Shown: positions 22,447 to 34,100, numbered from the stretch's first letter. The stretch is 64,000 nt of DNA from Zygnema cylindricum (GCA_037447655.1 JBBHKE010002256.1:35001-99000); one strand, 5' to 3'. Program-made: numbers and translations. The notes: generated from the letters alone by a model not told the origin.

Positions 22447-22990
22447 TTATTTGTAGTAACTTTTCCTTGTTAAAAAAAGTGATTTCTTCAAGCAAAATAT
22501 AATCAACTTCTAGCTTGTCTTTATTATCTGCATGCACGTTAAAGACATCCACTCCTTTTCCCTCATCTTTTACTATAATATTTATGGCTATCAAGATTTT
22601 ATTTTTGTTTGCAACATATACTATGTAGCCTTGTTTGCGACCAAAGGTCTATAATTTGTATAGAGATATACTTTGTACCCTTTTGAATGATCATCATAAC
22701 CTAAGAGGGACCCTAGTTTACCTTTTGGCTCCAACTCTTATTTCTACGGATTATTATATAGGACAAAGACTTGACTTCCAAAAACTATGAAGTGTTCTAC
22801 ATCCGACTTTTGTCCTGTCCACATCTCATAAGATGTTTTACCCTTAACTGCTTTATTTTCTTCCTTGCCGACCTACAACATTTATATCGACCGTGGCGTC
22901 CACAATGCTCGAGAAGTTTCATAACCTATGGGAGGTCATGGGTGTTTTTAGTGGACTCAATCGCACTCATATTATAATTAGCCCTTGCAC
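22447..22990 (-). pseudogene. Copia integrase C-terminal fragment
   Basis: Read on the - strand the end of a copia integrase is recognisable: GKTSYEMWTGQKSDVEHF with VFGSQVFV (about 22850-22770) and LLGYDDHSKGYKVY (about 22700-22650), followed by an acidic linker to about 22450. Stops and frameshifts interrupt it. The E1 copy at 21982-22438 ends at its downstream edge. No RT follows in the expected direction, so it is an isolated relic. Confidence 0.75.
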
Positions 22991-24194
22991 CAAACAAAAT
23001 ATTTATGCCAATTGGCGCACTCGGTCTAGCGGGAGCTGAGGCGTTAGACATACGAGCAAAAGCTGACCCAAGGTGGTTTCTCTCAACAGGCAAGTTTAGG
23101 CTGAAAAATATGTAACTCTAGCTAAAAGAGGTCCTTGAAATTATACAGCAATATAATTTCAAACAGACCAATAAAACCACAATAAAATTAAAGACAACAA
23201 CACACAAATAGTTAGCTTAATTTGCAATCAGTGCTCTCATATCCCAAACTCTACAAAATGTACATTCTGTCTCCTTTTCGAATTCTTACTTGATGTAAAT
23301 GCTATCATCTGCTTAAAAATTACAAAGTATCTTAAAACATATGTACTCGATGAATAAAGAAAGCATTCCTAAAAAATAGAAGTGTTAGACCTTGAATGAT
23401 CCTGTCATGATTTCTCTACCCCGATAATCCGAAAGACGCGTTGGGGATCGCCCGTATCATTTTATTATAACAACATTGTAATAATGTACTTCAAAACCCA
23501 CACTAAATTTGTTCAGTTTTTAACAATCTAATACAAAAACATATTCTCAGTCTTAAACTTCCCCCTCTCAAGTTAAGTCTTATCAAAAGCTTATTTCCAA
23601 TAAACATTTTTCGGTCGGAAAAAATAATCTTTTATTGTTTGCTTTGTAGTACAACAAACATTAAAAATCGGTTTGCTATGTCGAGCCCACACAGTGTATG
23701 TCTTGATTTTTTCCATTGGCTTGAGTGTTAGTCAATTCCAAAGCATATAGTAGCCCTTTATACACGCTTTCTTCTTTCCATACGTACTTTGTCGTGCTTT
23801 ATGTTCCCAGTTCACCCGCGAACGATCCAAAATTTCAAATTTTCCCTATGGGCCTCATTTTTATCTGCACCTTATTCTCACATAATGTCACCGGCCTCTC
23901 TTTCACACCGATCCCCAAATTTGTGCACCTTCCCTATAATAAGGTTGAACTCCCCCAATTGACAAGGGAATTTTCAATGACCTGAGTATGAGTGAGGCCA
24001 AGCGGATGTGGATATTACAAAACATGTCAAATAAAAACTATTGTTGTTGACACGGTATTCCATTGCATATGAAAATTGAAAAAAAAAAACAATTTTTGTG
24101 TCTATGGCTTAAAAAAAAAACCGTCATAGAAAAAAACTACTTCAATTAAACCAAGAAACGATTGCGATCTAAAAAAGAAACAATAAAAAAACGC
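22991..24194. other. Intergenic DNA, probably decayed LTR-element sequence
   Basis: No gene is called. A purine tract on the - strand (GAGAGGGGGAAG, about 23563-23574) resembles a copia polypurine tract. At 23720-23990 the - strand looks like coding DNA broken by stops (LGEFNLIIGKVHKFGDRC), possibly an old retroelement frame that I cannot assign. Confidence 0.3.
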
Positions 24195-24830
24195 ACAGAA
24201 AGACAAAATTAGTGACATTCTGTGGGCTCCATAGCCTCTCACATAATGCAAAACTACTTCTCACCTTTTGGATACACCCTATAGCCCAATGGATTCCAGA
24301 CTTGTACTGCCACCTTAGGCAAAGACAGTAACCAACCTCACACTTGTAAGGACAGTAATCCTCTGAGTTGGATGCAATGAGTCCGATGCAAAAAAAATCA
24401 TTAAGAAAGCTCAATGGAACGGTCAGTTATGGTTGTTCAAAGACAACTTTTTTTTACAAATGATCACTAAGAGAGAGGGTACTAAAAAACTATGTAAGTT
24501 CCTCAAATCCCTCTCACAACCGCCACTTACTAAACCCACTACCAATTAAAAAACTGTGAAATACATGTATGTAAAAAAATACACTGCGCCGAAAGCGCCA
24601 TGTTTTTACAGCGTTGTACAACACCACTCTCCGCTTACCACTTAGCGTATCCGACGCCATGGATCTGTCCGCTTCTCCCTCGGCAACCTCTAGGATGTCG
24701 ACATGTGTCAATCCATGGTGCTTTTGGCGAAATCAGCCAAAATATCCATTCCGCGTAGTCGGTGTCAATATCAGTCGTTCGATCAAATGTGCGAAGTCAA
24801 TCTCGGCCGTTTAAGCCTACCACGCACAAA
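24195..24830 (+). repeat. L-family LTR-like repeat, diverged copy
   Basis: It shares with the copies at 27365 and 31040 the ordered blocks tccatagcctct, ccctatag, ccttaggcaaagaca, aacctcacacttg-aagga, ctctgagt, ggtcagttatgg and gagagaggg. Identity is low. No coding capacity is seen. Confidence 0.5.
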
Positions 24831-25477
24831 ATGTTTTGTGCGTTCGTACGTGCATCCTGTTCCATGGTGATATTTGTAGTTTTATTCTGTTAAATGACTT
24901 TATTTTAGATTTACTTTTATTACGTTATCAAACCCCATGTATGCAACGATAACATCTACATCGACTGTTTACGGACTAGGGTTAGAGTCGCTAGTATGGA
25001 TTCGTAGGACAGATGATTAAATCCCGGTTAGTCTAGCCTTTTTGGTAAAGGCTACCTCACCCACCTCTCAGCCACTCTCTGTGGTGTCTAAGGAGAGATG
25101 TTAGCCATGGTCTGATCTCCCTTCCTTTTTTGTTCCTAGAAAAATAACCTCAAAATTCAAAGTAGGATAAAAATTACAAACAACTTTTTTGAATGCTCCA
25201 CTTAACTTTTAGCCACTTTAGATCTCTAACCCGCATTTTTTTTTGCAATTAATTAATTTTGGAGATGGGACAGATTTCGTCATCATATCGACAATCATCT
25301 GCCCATTTGGTTAATACACAAGTTCAACAATTTGTTTTCTACCTTATTCATCACAAAGCTCAATCTAATATTCGTATGTTTTTTTTTAAAGTGGTGTTTT
25401 GGATTGATACCAATTGCAATTGCAACATAATTATCACAAAAAACATTATAAATTCCACTATTTACAAATCCTAACTC
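24831..25477. other. Intergenic DNA between an L-family repeat and a copia relic
   Basis: No gene is recognised. The right part, from about 25250, continues the copia 3' region read on the - strand (compare 31990-32080, tttgtcatcat). The left part belongs to the decayed L-family context. Confidence 0.35.
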
Positions 25478-26480
25478 TTACAACAAGGATTTCACCCACA
25501 TTAATTCCTTTACAGCCGCAGAAGAAGCCATATACTCAGCCTCTATTGTGGACTCAACTACCATTTTTTGTTGCTTACTGCTCCAACAACAAGCACCGGA
25601 TTCAATTTGAAAAACATACCCAAATTTACATATTCTTTCAGGCACATCCTGATGACTGGCATCATTGTAATTGGTGATGTTAATATCATCCCCACCCAAA
25701 TGCAACCAGAAGTCCCGGGTCCCCACAAGATATCTCATCAATCTCTTAGTTATCATGTAGTCACTGTTTTTAGGAGTTTTAGACTTCTACTAAATACTCC
25801 AACTGCAGCTGCTATATCGGGTCTAGTAGAGTTCATAAAATAAATCAAATGTCGACAATTTGTGTATAAATAACACTTTCCATAAACTTATTTTCTTTTG
25901 ATCCCATCTGGTTATCCCATATCATTACTCCTCCCTCTGCATTTCCCTCATTGACTTTCTTTAACTCTATTGGAGCTGTACATAAATTTGCATTGCCCAT
26001 TTGAAAATTTTCAAGCATATTCCCTATCGCCTTTTTCAATGTTAACGTGATTATCTTTCCCCCTTGTCCTTCTCCACCTAGATTCATAGAATGTACTTTG
26101 CTTCTCGTAGATCTTTCATATCAAACCGGATCCTTAAATCCCTTTTTATATGATTTAACTTCTTTAGTGACTTGCTCAAAACAACAAGATCATCTACATA
26201 AATTGCAATAAAAAAAATCCCATTTTCATCTTCAAAAAGGTAAATTGAATGATCTCGACTAATTTGGATGATCTGGACTAATTTGGATGATCCCAAATTT
26301 GTTAGGAACTCATGAAGCTTAATATTCCACTTTCGTGGGGCTTATTTAAGTCCATATAAAGACTTGATCAGCCTGCAAAATTTCCTCTCCTCTCCTTTTC
26401 TCTAAAAATCGCTCTGGGTGTTTCATAAATATTTCCTCTAAAACATCATTATAAAGACGCTAACAACCATAACTAACAGA
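25478..26480 (-). pseudogene. Copia reverse transcriptase and RNase H relic
   Basis: On the - strand, from 26480 downward: the N-terminal RT block (DVLEEIFMKHPERFL; SLYGLK), DHSIYLFEDENGIFFIAIYV with the catalytic YVDDL at about 26190, FDMKDLREAKYIL, an IGNMLENFQM block, and RNase H with DASHQDV and ESTIEAEYMA (25478-25756). The order is that of copia pol. Frame changes at about 26084 and 25845-25756, and stops in the N-terminal part, make it non-functional. The YVDD centre is preserved here. Confidence 0.88.
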
Positions 26481-26509
26481 CATAACTAATCGATCTGTTT
26501 AGCTTTCTC

Positions 26510-26590
26510 AATGATTCTTTTTGTTTTAGACTCGGGGGAGTCTTCTCCTCACAGGGGTGAGGTTGGTCAGAGTCATTACCTACCTTAGTG
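26510..26590 (-). repeat. L-family LTR-like fragment, inverted relative to the copy at 27365
   Basis: Short blocks (attctttttg, ctcgggggagtctt, caggggtgaggttggtcaga) match the reverse complement of 27480-27550. Confidence 0.5.
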
Positions 26591-26706
26591 GTATTACTAG
26601 TCTAAAATTAATTGGGTTGTTGGTTGTATCTAGGGTTGGTCAGAGTCATTGCCTACCTAAGTGGTAGTACTAGTCTATAATCTATTGGGTTGTTGGTTGT
26701 ATCCAG
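26561..26706 (+). repeat. 73-bp tandem duplication
   Basis: Two adjacent units start at 26561 and 26634 with GGTTGGTCAGAGTCATT and end in GGGTTGTTGGTTGTATC. They differ at a few positions. The duplication extends the end of the L-family fragment. Confidence 0.85.
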
Positions 26707-26739
26707 TACGGATGGAGGAGTTGTGCATTCTATGGGAGG

Positions 26740-27340
26740 CTATAAAATGTTCCCTTAAAATCCTATAATCCCCTTAATAACCCTATAAAGTAAAAAACAG
26801 TACGGACACCGCACACAAACCTATGAAAAATGTACAGGTAAAAAGTAGGGTACTCATTTTACTAACGTTTCAAAATCGTTCGATGCTCTGTGTACATAGT
26901 ATTTTATAGTTTACTCCTTGCGTAATATCCGCATTGGGCATCTATTATTGTATACATTGCACACAAAGTTACAAGAGGCGTACATCGCATTGTCGAACAG
27001 TACAATTGTTGGTGTTCTTACAATAGTAGTTTAGTTCATACGGATATCGACTCTTTTACGATTTTTACGTAGTATTTGTTAAATTTATTATTTTTGCAAA
27101 TTTCATATAGTTTTCGTTGTTGGATGTTCGAAAAATGTACGCATATTGCCTAGTTAACCCTAAAAAACCCTAAATCGTATAAAAAATATACGGAAATGTA
27201 TGAAATTATAAAAAAAATGTAACCTAATAACCCAAAAAGCAAGAAAAATATAAGTCAATTGCATTGGAATATACGAGATTGTACAGAATGAACGAGAATT
27301 CACCTTAAAAACCCTAAAATATCCCTTAATCAAACTTAAA
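26740..27340 (+). repeat. GTACG-rich dispersed repeat (E2-related), copy a
   Basis: It shares blocks with 28430-28776 and 33490-33960: ATAACCCTA, then GAAAATGTACG-type motifs, then TTTCAAAATCGTTCGATGC, then GTAGTATT and ATATGCGCATT. The central block also resembles the E2 interior (TTTTTTCAAAAGGTTCAATGCG at 9980 and 16395). No terminal repeats were found here and no gene. Confidence 0.5.
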
Positions 27341-27364
27341 AAACACAAAATTACGCGGGCATTG

Positions 27365-27960
27365 TGAACTCTGAGACCTCCATAAGTCCTTAGAGTGGAC
27401 AGCTTCGAATAAGCCTCTAGGATAACCCTGACCCCTTTGTGTTTCAGCAAAAATAACTGTCACCCTGGCAGACAAAAACTCTGACCAACTTCACCCCTGT
27501 GAAGACAAGACTCCCCTGAGTCGATAGCAAAAAGAATCTCTGAATTTGCTCCCCTGAGCAGTAAGTTATGGAGGGTCAAAGTTGACCTTTTGTACAGAAG
27601 CTCTCTGGGAGAGAGGGTCCTATCTTCTAATTTTTTCTAAGTCTTATCTCTCTCACAGACTCTATCTACTGATGTACAGAGCCAATCAGATCACAGTTCT
27701 GTACACAAAAGTCCAACTGTCGGTGTACTTTATGTACGGACATTGTGCGACATGGCCTAAATGTCGACACATGTCATATCCGGTTTCGGTGCCGTAATCT
27801 CCGGAGATACCACCATCCAATGTAATTTCGCCACGTGACATCCGACGTGGCGATGACCACAAACCGCCGAAATCTTCTTCCGCGATCTCGGCGCTAATTC
27901 CGGTCGTCCGATTAAATTCACATTTAATCGTAGCCGTAATAAATACATGCGCGGTATTTG
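27365..27960 (+). repeat. L-family LTR-like repeat, best-preserved copy
   Basis: It aligns with 31040-31650 through agacctccataag, gcctctaggataa, ctgaccaacttcacccctgtgaag, ctcccctgag, gctcccctgagcagtaag and ctgggagagagg. The corresponding place in the copy at 31271 has a TATA-like CTATAAATA. I read this as LTR U3/R-like DNA in + orientation, without attached gag or pol. Confidence 0.55.
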
Positions 27961-28429
27961 TTTCGCTAAAGAAATAAAATCGTGGTATTGATTTCTTATC
28001 CGTACCGTAATCGGTACTTTTACATTACCTCATCTATGTATCACGTAAACAATTACCGTTAAATGAATTATCCTACGTGGAAATGTTTAATTAAATATCA
28101 AACCATATAGTACGTAACACTAGGTCTAGGCTTAACGGCTAAGGCTACCGGCTACCAGCTGTCTGCCGGCCGGCAAGTACCAGGATCAAATCCTATGGCC
28201 GGCACATACCCTTTAGTAAAAAACCCCTAACTAATGTATATTTCCCGTAAACCTCTGGATAGCCTAGGTAGCCATGGCTCTAGCTCCTTCTCCAATTTCT
28301 CAGGGACTGCGACAAGTTTGAGAGTTGGAGAAAGAAGTTAGAGGTAGACTGCCTCAGCTTCTTTCTATACTTCTATTTAGGCCTAGAAAATACTTAAAAT
28401 GGAGCATTAATTTCTACACATTGTATATA
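27961..28429. other. Unassigned spacer with a tRNA-promoter-like stretch
   Basis: No gene. At 28130-28200 the order ggcttaacggctaaggc ... gatcaaatcct loosely recalls RNA polymerase III A and B boxes, but the same place in other L-family copies looks similar, so it is not called a SINE. Confidence 0.3.
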
Positions 28430-28776
28430 AATGTACAAATTATTTGAGGTTGTGGAAGTGAAATACTTTGGAATGTACAAGAATGTTAACAAAAACCCTA
28501 AAATTATAACCGTCAAAAGAACGAAAATATACGGACGTTGTACATAAATGTACGAAAAGTAGACGGTAGTTGTAGTAAAATACAAGAAAATGTACGAGTG
28601 TATACCTTCCAAACCCTTGAACCCTCCTTAAATAACCTTAAAAGTATTGATGTACAGAGAAGTACGGATACAAAATGGAATATGCGTTTATTTAATATTT
28701 CAAAATCGTTCGATGCGAAATGTATGTAGTATTTGTGCGTCTATTCTGTGCATAATATGCGAATTGAACAACTATG
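28430..28776 (+). mobile_element. E2-related element, only the right terminus recognised (copy b)
   Basis: It contains GTACG motifs, the TTTCAAAATCGTTCGATGCG block and, at its end, GAACAACTATG (28766-28776), identical to the right terminal repeat of the complete E2 at 16473. A left terminus CATAGTTG was not found, so the element is 5'-decayed or longer than shown. Confidence 0.5.
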
Positions 28777-29639
28777 GTTGGTACGCATCTTCTATACACG
28801 AGTTCTATATAGACAAATTATTAAATTTGCTGGTTTTTCATCGGTTTGGATGATTAGAATTCTTGACGCTTGTCGAACATCCACATTTTTTTTATAATCA
28901 TAACAGCCTATTGGACCATGCACGTTTAGGTTGAGATTTAAAGAACATTACTTAGATGTTTCATACAATGTTGAGATTACATATGTTGTATATTTATAAT
29001 GTGTTTGAGTTTGTTAAATTTCCTGAAAGCAATAAGCAGTTTTATGAGAAAAAAAAAAACCGTGATATCCTCGTCTAACCATGTAAACTAAATCAGAGCA
29101 TTTTCCCATGTGATAAAGTATGGGTTTTTTCTTGTGTTTTTCCTCAAAAACTTAGCCCGCAACGAGAAAACTTCCAGCAGTACCAAAAAAATGAAATTAC
29201 CACAATACAATTTGCGTCTCTTTAAATGTACTGCAGTTTGTTGCTTAGCGCGTTTCGACCCACTTTTGAGTCTTTCCAGCTCATCTTCAAACTTCTACAA
29301 AAATCACATCGAGAGGTGATTTTAACTAAAGTTTCAAAATGTGAACGAATAGGTAGACGTTGTCGCACGCGTCAGAGATTATTGAAACTTTCTCTGCAGT
29401 ACTCGAAGAACTGAAAAAAATGTTGAAAAATGTATTTTATCTTCTATCTTTTTGTCACTCGATGGTTTTATAAAGGTCCTCATACTTCTCATAGTCAGTG
29501 AGGAGTGGCAAACATTCATGGTTGCCTTAGGCAGACAAAGAGACATGCTAAAAGAGCAAGAGGCACAGCCCCTTGCAAAAGTTAGGCAGCCAGTCTAACA
29601 TTTGATCTTAGCTCTTACAAGATGATCGTCGTACTGCGT
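28777..29639. other. Intergenic DNA, nothing recognised
   Basis: AT-rich sequence without an open frame over 70 codons, recognisable repeat or RNA gene. Around 29470-29550 weak similarity to the L family (ccttaggcagacaaag) is possible. Confidence 0.35.
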
Positions 29640-30840
29640 AACTATCAATATATCTGCTAGGTTGATGAAGCGTTACCTACTTGGGGTGTGACTTCTATAT
29701 AAAAATATGTTGCCAGACATATTTCATTTAACGGATTATGGAAGGCCATGAACACAGAACCTATCTTGACGCACGAAACAAACAGGACGCAAGGAATGTA
29801 CGAAACAACATTTAATGTGAACGGACAAAATGAAATGTCGTCGCCAATCAGACAACTCACAATGGAGCCGAAGCACCGGAGTGGTCGTTTGGCGGTTTAT
29901 GGAGGAGACATCACTAGATAACATGTGGCAGCATACTAGTGGACACCGAATATTGCGCAGGGAGGAACCATGGCTCACGAAGTGACAAAAGTCACCGAGA
30001 CGGCCATGCCGTACCATGGCAGTACTAGAAGTACAACGACATCTGTACCTTCTTGTACCTTCTTGTAGTGTACAGTCTTTAGTTTGGATAGGTACTTCAG
30101 TAGTATGGGGTTCAAAGAGGGATTTTAGACTTAGACAATTTTGGAGGCGCCTCTCTTCTAGAGTGCTTTTGTATTTATAGGTGTAAAAGAGGCAACAATA
30201 CACCACAACACGTCACAGTGCATAGCGGAAAACACCAAGGATCTTCCCGTAGCAACAACAGGAGCACACAGAACTCACACACAAGGTTGCGCTTTATTAC
30301 TTGAAAGAGAGTACAAGGTTACGCTAGCTGTGTAGGTCTACTTGAGGTGTCATTCACTAGGTCTTACTCGACTATTTAAACTAACTAACTGCTAGTCAAC
30401 CTAGTACTATACAGCTGTACACGTGGACCTTCACGGTCAACCGAGATCTATCCAAAACTTCCTTCTAGAACTATACAGCTCAATCTACATTCTGCGGCGT
30501 TGCTATGCTGCGCTGCTACGCTGCTGCGCTACTAAGTTGCTACGCCGCTAAGTTGCTATGTTGCTATGCTGCGCTGGTCTGGAATCGCAGCTGCGCTGCT
30601 CTGGAATCGCAACTGCGCTGCTCTGAAATCGCAACTATAGCAGCCTAGCCCTAGCCACTAAGTACCCAATTCTGTAACCCTGTTACAATAGGCCATCTTT
30701 GGCCAAACATAACTTACTACTCAAGGGAGCAAATTCATATATTCTTTTTGCGTCTCACTCAGGGGAGTCGGGCCTTCACAAGGGTGAAGTGGGTCAGCGC
30801 ACTTGCTTGACCGTGTGTCTTTTATTTGGGGTAAAAGTCA
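29640..30840 (-). repeat. L-family LTR-like repeat, inverted copy Y, split by a solo LTR
   Basis: Read on the - strand, 30840-30688 followed by 30181-29640 aligns with 31160-31650 on the + strand: aacttactactcaagggagc / ggccatctttggcca, then CTATAAATACAAAAG, GAGAGGCGCC, acaagaaggtaca and ggccgtctcggtgac. The alignment becomes continuous only when 30182-30687 is removed. Y and copy X (31040-31650) point towards each other's backs, forming an inverted repeat around about 30840-31040. Confidence 0.6.
30182..30687. mobile_element. Solo LTR with 5-bp target duplication
   Basis: A 506-bp segment starts TGTAAAAG and ends CTGTTACA (TG...CA termini) and is flanked by the exact 5-bp duplication ATAGG (30177-30181 and 30688-30692). 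The paralogous copy at 31271 runs uninterrupted across the site (ATGGC|CTATAAATAC), which serves as the empty site. It has no internal gag/pol or primer site, so it fits a solo LTR left by recombination between two LTRs. It contains an imperfect GCTGCGCTGCTACGCTGC-type repeat at 30500-30640. Confidence 0.85.
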
Positions 30841-31039
30841 AATTGGCAAATTCTATCATAAAAGTTTGATACAAGCTGGATACTCTGGGGGCCAATGGAG
30901 GTCACAGTTACAAAAAAAAAACTCGCTTTTTGTTTCCTGCATGTACGTACCTTTTCCCGTATAGGGGCCGTGGAGGGGTCTTGAGCGACGAATGCCATTT
31001 GTAAAAGCAAAGTCCGCGAAGGTGCCTCTTTCTCTCTCG

Positions 31040-31650
31040 CTCTCCCAGTATATGAAATTTTGTGGTCTCCATTAACCCACAAAATGAGCAGCCTATATAA
31101 AGCCTTTAGGATAATATTTGACCCTTTCACTTTCCCACTAAATAAATGCAGCCCAGGCACGCAAATATTCTGACCACCCTCAACCCTACAAGGATAATAC
31201 TCTCGTGAGTCAAACACAAAATGAATCACTGAATCTGCTCCTCTGAGCAGTAAGTTATGGCTGGCCAAAGATGGCCTATAAATACAAAAGGTCACTAGGA
31301 GAGAGGCGCCTCAAACACGCTGAGTCCCTTAAGTCATGCTCACAACTACTTACTACTGTACCCTCGACTAATGAAAAGGGTGTAAAATACAAGAAGGTAC
31401 AGTGGCCGATTGTACTTCTTGTATGGCCATTATACAGCATGGCTTTTTGGTTGACACTTGCGAACATGGGAGCCATAATTCCTCCTCCCATCCTTTCTGG
31501 CGTCCAATGATGTGGCGACACGTGGCACAATGCGTCGCTATGTTCGAAAGCCGCCAAAGATTCATTCGGGTTTGGCGGGGGCGATGACGTCCGTCCGATC
31601 ATGTATTTTACACAGTTAGATTCGCATCTGCGAGCGCCGGTTGACTATAG
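31040..31650 (+). repeat. L-family LTR-like repeat, copy X, with TATA-like box
   Basis: It aligns with 27365-27960 and, inverted, with Y. GGCCTATAAATACAAAAG at 31271-31287 is a good plant TATA context and is conserved in Y (about 30164-30179 on the - strand), so these repeats look like LTR promoters in + (X) and - (Y) orientation. Open frames here on either strand are not conserved between X and Y. Confidence 0.6.
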
Positions 31651-31936
31651 ATGTCGTTTCGTCAATTTTGGTCTGTTTTAATGAAAGTGAAGTTTGCGTA
31701 ACACTTTAAATAAATAGCAAAATGAACACTTGTATCATTTCATGAACGCCATAATGGTTAAGGTCTACGTCTATGTAATACTTTGCATAACTAGGTTCAA
31801 ATCTGGTTTACTGCAACATTTTGGCAATCTATCAATTGCCTATTTCTTTTTGACTATCGAGGCAGCCATGTTGACTCTCTCTCTCTTCACTCTAGAGTCT
31901 AATTTAAGAAGTGAATATTAATTACTTATTTTCAAC

Positions 31937-33480
31937 ACTCCCTTTCATTCTTAGTCAATTTTTAATTTAAGTCCACAACTTTCTCTGCATAATTTTAACT
32001 TAGGAGAAGGTACCGGTTTTGTCATCATGTCTGCAATCAACTCTTTATCACTTTTATAAACCAGTTTAATTATTTTATTCTAAACCTTCTCATTGACAAA
32101 GCTTAGTCTTATATTCATACGATTAGCTTTCAAATGGTGTTTTGGATTAGCTGCGATAGAGATAGCAACTTGATTAACACAAAAGACATTTTGAGTCCCA
32201 GATTTCATGAACCTAAGTTATTCGAGTAAAGATTTTACCCACATTATTTTTTTAGTGGCATCACATGAAGCCATGTATTCAACCTCCATATTGGAATGAG
32301 CAGCTACTTTCTGCTGTTTGCTACTCCAACAACATGCACTAGATCCAATCTGCAACACATATCTAGTTGTACCTTGTCTCAAGGCACATCCCCATAACTG
32401 GCATCACTCCAAGTGGTGATGTTTGTGTGCTCCCCTTCCAAATGCAACCATAATTCCCTTGTTCCCACCAAATATCTCATCAGTCTTTTGGCTACTTCCG
32501 AGTCTTTTTTCCTAGGTTCATTTAGACTTCTACTGAGAACGCCTACAGCCGCAACTATATCTGGAAGTGTACAATTCATAAAGTAAATTAAACTGCCTAC
32601 AATTTGCCTATATGGAATTCATTCCATAAACCTCTTTTCTTTCTCATCCATCTTATCATTCAAAATAAATATCCCTCCCATTCACTCCTCTCCAATACTT
32701 TCTTTAGATCTATGGGAGTGGTACACCCATTTGCTTTCTTCATCTGAAACTTTTCTAGCATATTACCAATAGCTTCTTTGTGAGTGAGTCTTATAATTAT
32801 ATTCCCTCTATCCCTCTCCATTTGAATCCCCAAAATGTATTTTGCTTCACCGAGATCTTTCATGTCAAACCGACTTCTCAAATCCTGTTTGAGTTTGTTA
32901 ATTGTATCTAAGGACTTGCTTAAGTCTAATAAATCATAAACACAAATAGCAATAAATATCACTCTATTTTCATCCTCAAATATATATATGGAGTTATCCG
33001 AGCTTATTATAAAGTATCCCAAACATGTCAGAAATTCGTCCTATTTAATGTGTCATTGTCGCGAGGCTTGCTTAAGGCCATAAAATGATTTTATCAGTTT
33101 GCACACCTTGCTTTCTTCTCCACTTTCCGCGAATCCTTGCGATTGCCTCATGTAGATTTTTTCTTCCTACTCTCCGTGTAAGAATGCGGTCTTAATATCC
33201 ATTTGGTGTATTTCCATAACCTATGTTGCGGCTAAACTTAAGAGGATTCTGACAAAAGGGAATCTGACTACGGGTGGAAAGGTTTCTTCATACTCTATTC
33301 ATTTTTTTTGAGTATAACCTTTAACAACCAACGTAGCCTTATATCTTTTAGTGGTATTACTCCCATGTATTGGCTTCCATGATAAAGGCCATTTGTTCAT
33401 TGATGGAGTGATCACCGGCTGCTTTCTAGGGTATTTATGGCCTCTGACTATGTCTAACGTTTTTCTGGGTGAGACGGAAA
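31937..33480 (-). pseudogene. Copia pol relic: RT, RNase H, polypurine tract and start of 3' LTR
   Basis: From 33480 downward on the - strand: the linker before RT (MNKWPLSWKPIHG; YKATLVVKGYTQ), the MDIKTAFLHGE block (about 33210) with a stop soon after, SFYGLKQA, DNSIYIFEDENRVIFIAI, FDMKDLGEAKYILGIQMER, IGNMLEKFQM, and RNase H (RLMRYLVGTRELW; SDASYGD) to about 32215. The active-site region reads CVYDLLDL instead of YVDDL. A purine tract AAAGGGAG and then TGTTGAAAA at 31946-31929 look like the copia polypurine tract and LTR start. Several stops and frameshifts. Confidence 0.88.
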
Positions 33481-33489
33481 GCATACGAC

Positions 33490-34100
33490 AGATGTACTGA
33501 ATTATATGAAAATGTACAGAAATGTACCAATCACGGAAAATCTAAAAAAGGTGTACTAAACCCTAAAACCCCCTGCTTAAATAACCTTAAAATGCATTGA
33601 ATTGTACGATAATGTACGAAAAGCGTGCCAGTAGAAAATCTTTAAATAATATGAGAATGTACGAAAAATTTACGGAAATGTACAGAAAATCCCGGAAAAT
33701 CTAAGACAGTTGTACTGCAATATAAGGAAACATACGAAAATGTACCCTAACTGCCCTAAAATCCTGCTTAAATAACCCTAAAATGCAAGAAAATGTACGA
33801 GAATGTACGAAAAAATGTTCGGGTACACATTTTAAGGTACGAATTTTATTAACTTTTCAAAATTGTTGATGCGCACTATACGTAGTATTCGGTAGGTTAC
33901 TCTGTTTGTTTTATGCGCATGGGACATCTATATTTAACTTGTTATAAATTGTTTGTTTTTTACATAAGTTTTTCACTTGTTTTATTCGAGAGATCGACTC
34001 ACAAAAAAAATATATAAATAAATATATACACGAATGTACCAGAAAACCCGTACTATATCGTTTGTAATCCGTATTGTACCATTCTAAACTCGTACCGTGA
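33490..34100 (+). repeat. GTACG-rich dispersed repeat (E2-related), copy c
   Basis: More than ten GAAAATGTACG-like motifs occur, with two parallel sub-blocks (33530-33600 and 33700-33790), each with ACCCTAAAA...CCCTGCTTAAATAACC. The TTTCAAAATTGTTGATGCG block shared with copies a and b follows at about 33850. No terminal repeats or coding frame. Confidence 0.55.

Noticed and set aside
31748-31815. tRNA-derived SINE (A-box-like TGGTTAAGG and B-box-like GGTTCAAATC)
   Set aside because: Boxes are present, but similar stretches appear at matching places near other L-family copies (25000 and 28130), there is no tRNA fold, poly-A tail or target duplication.
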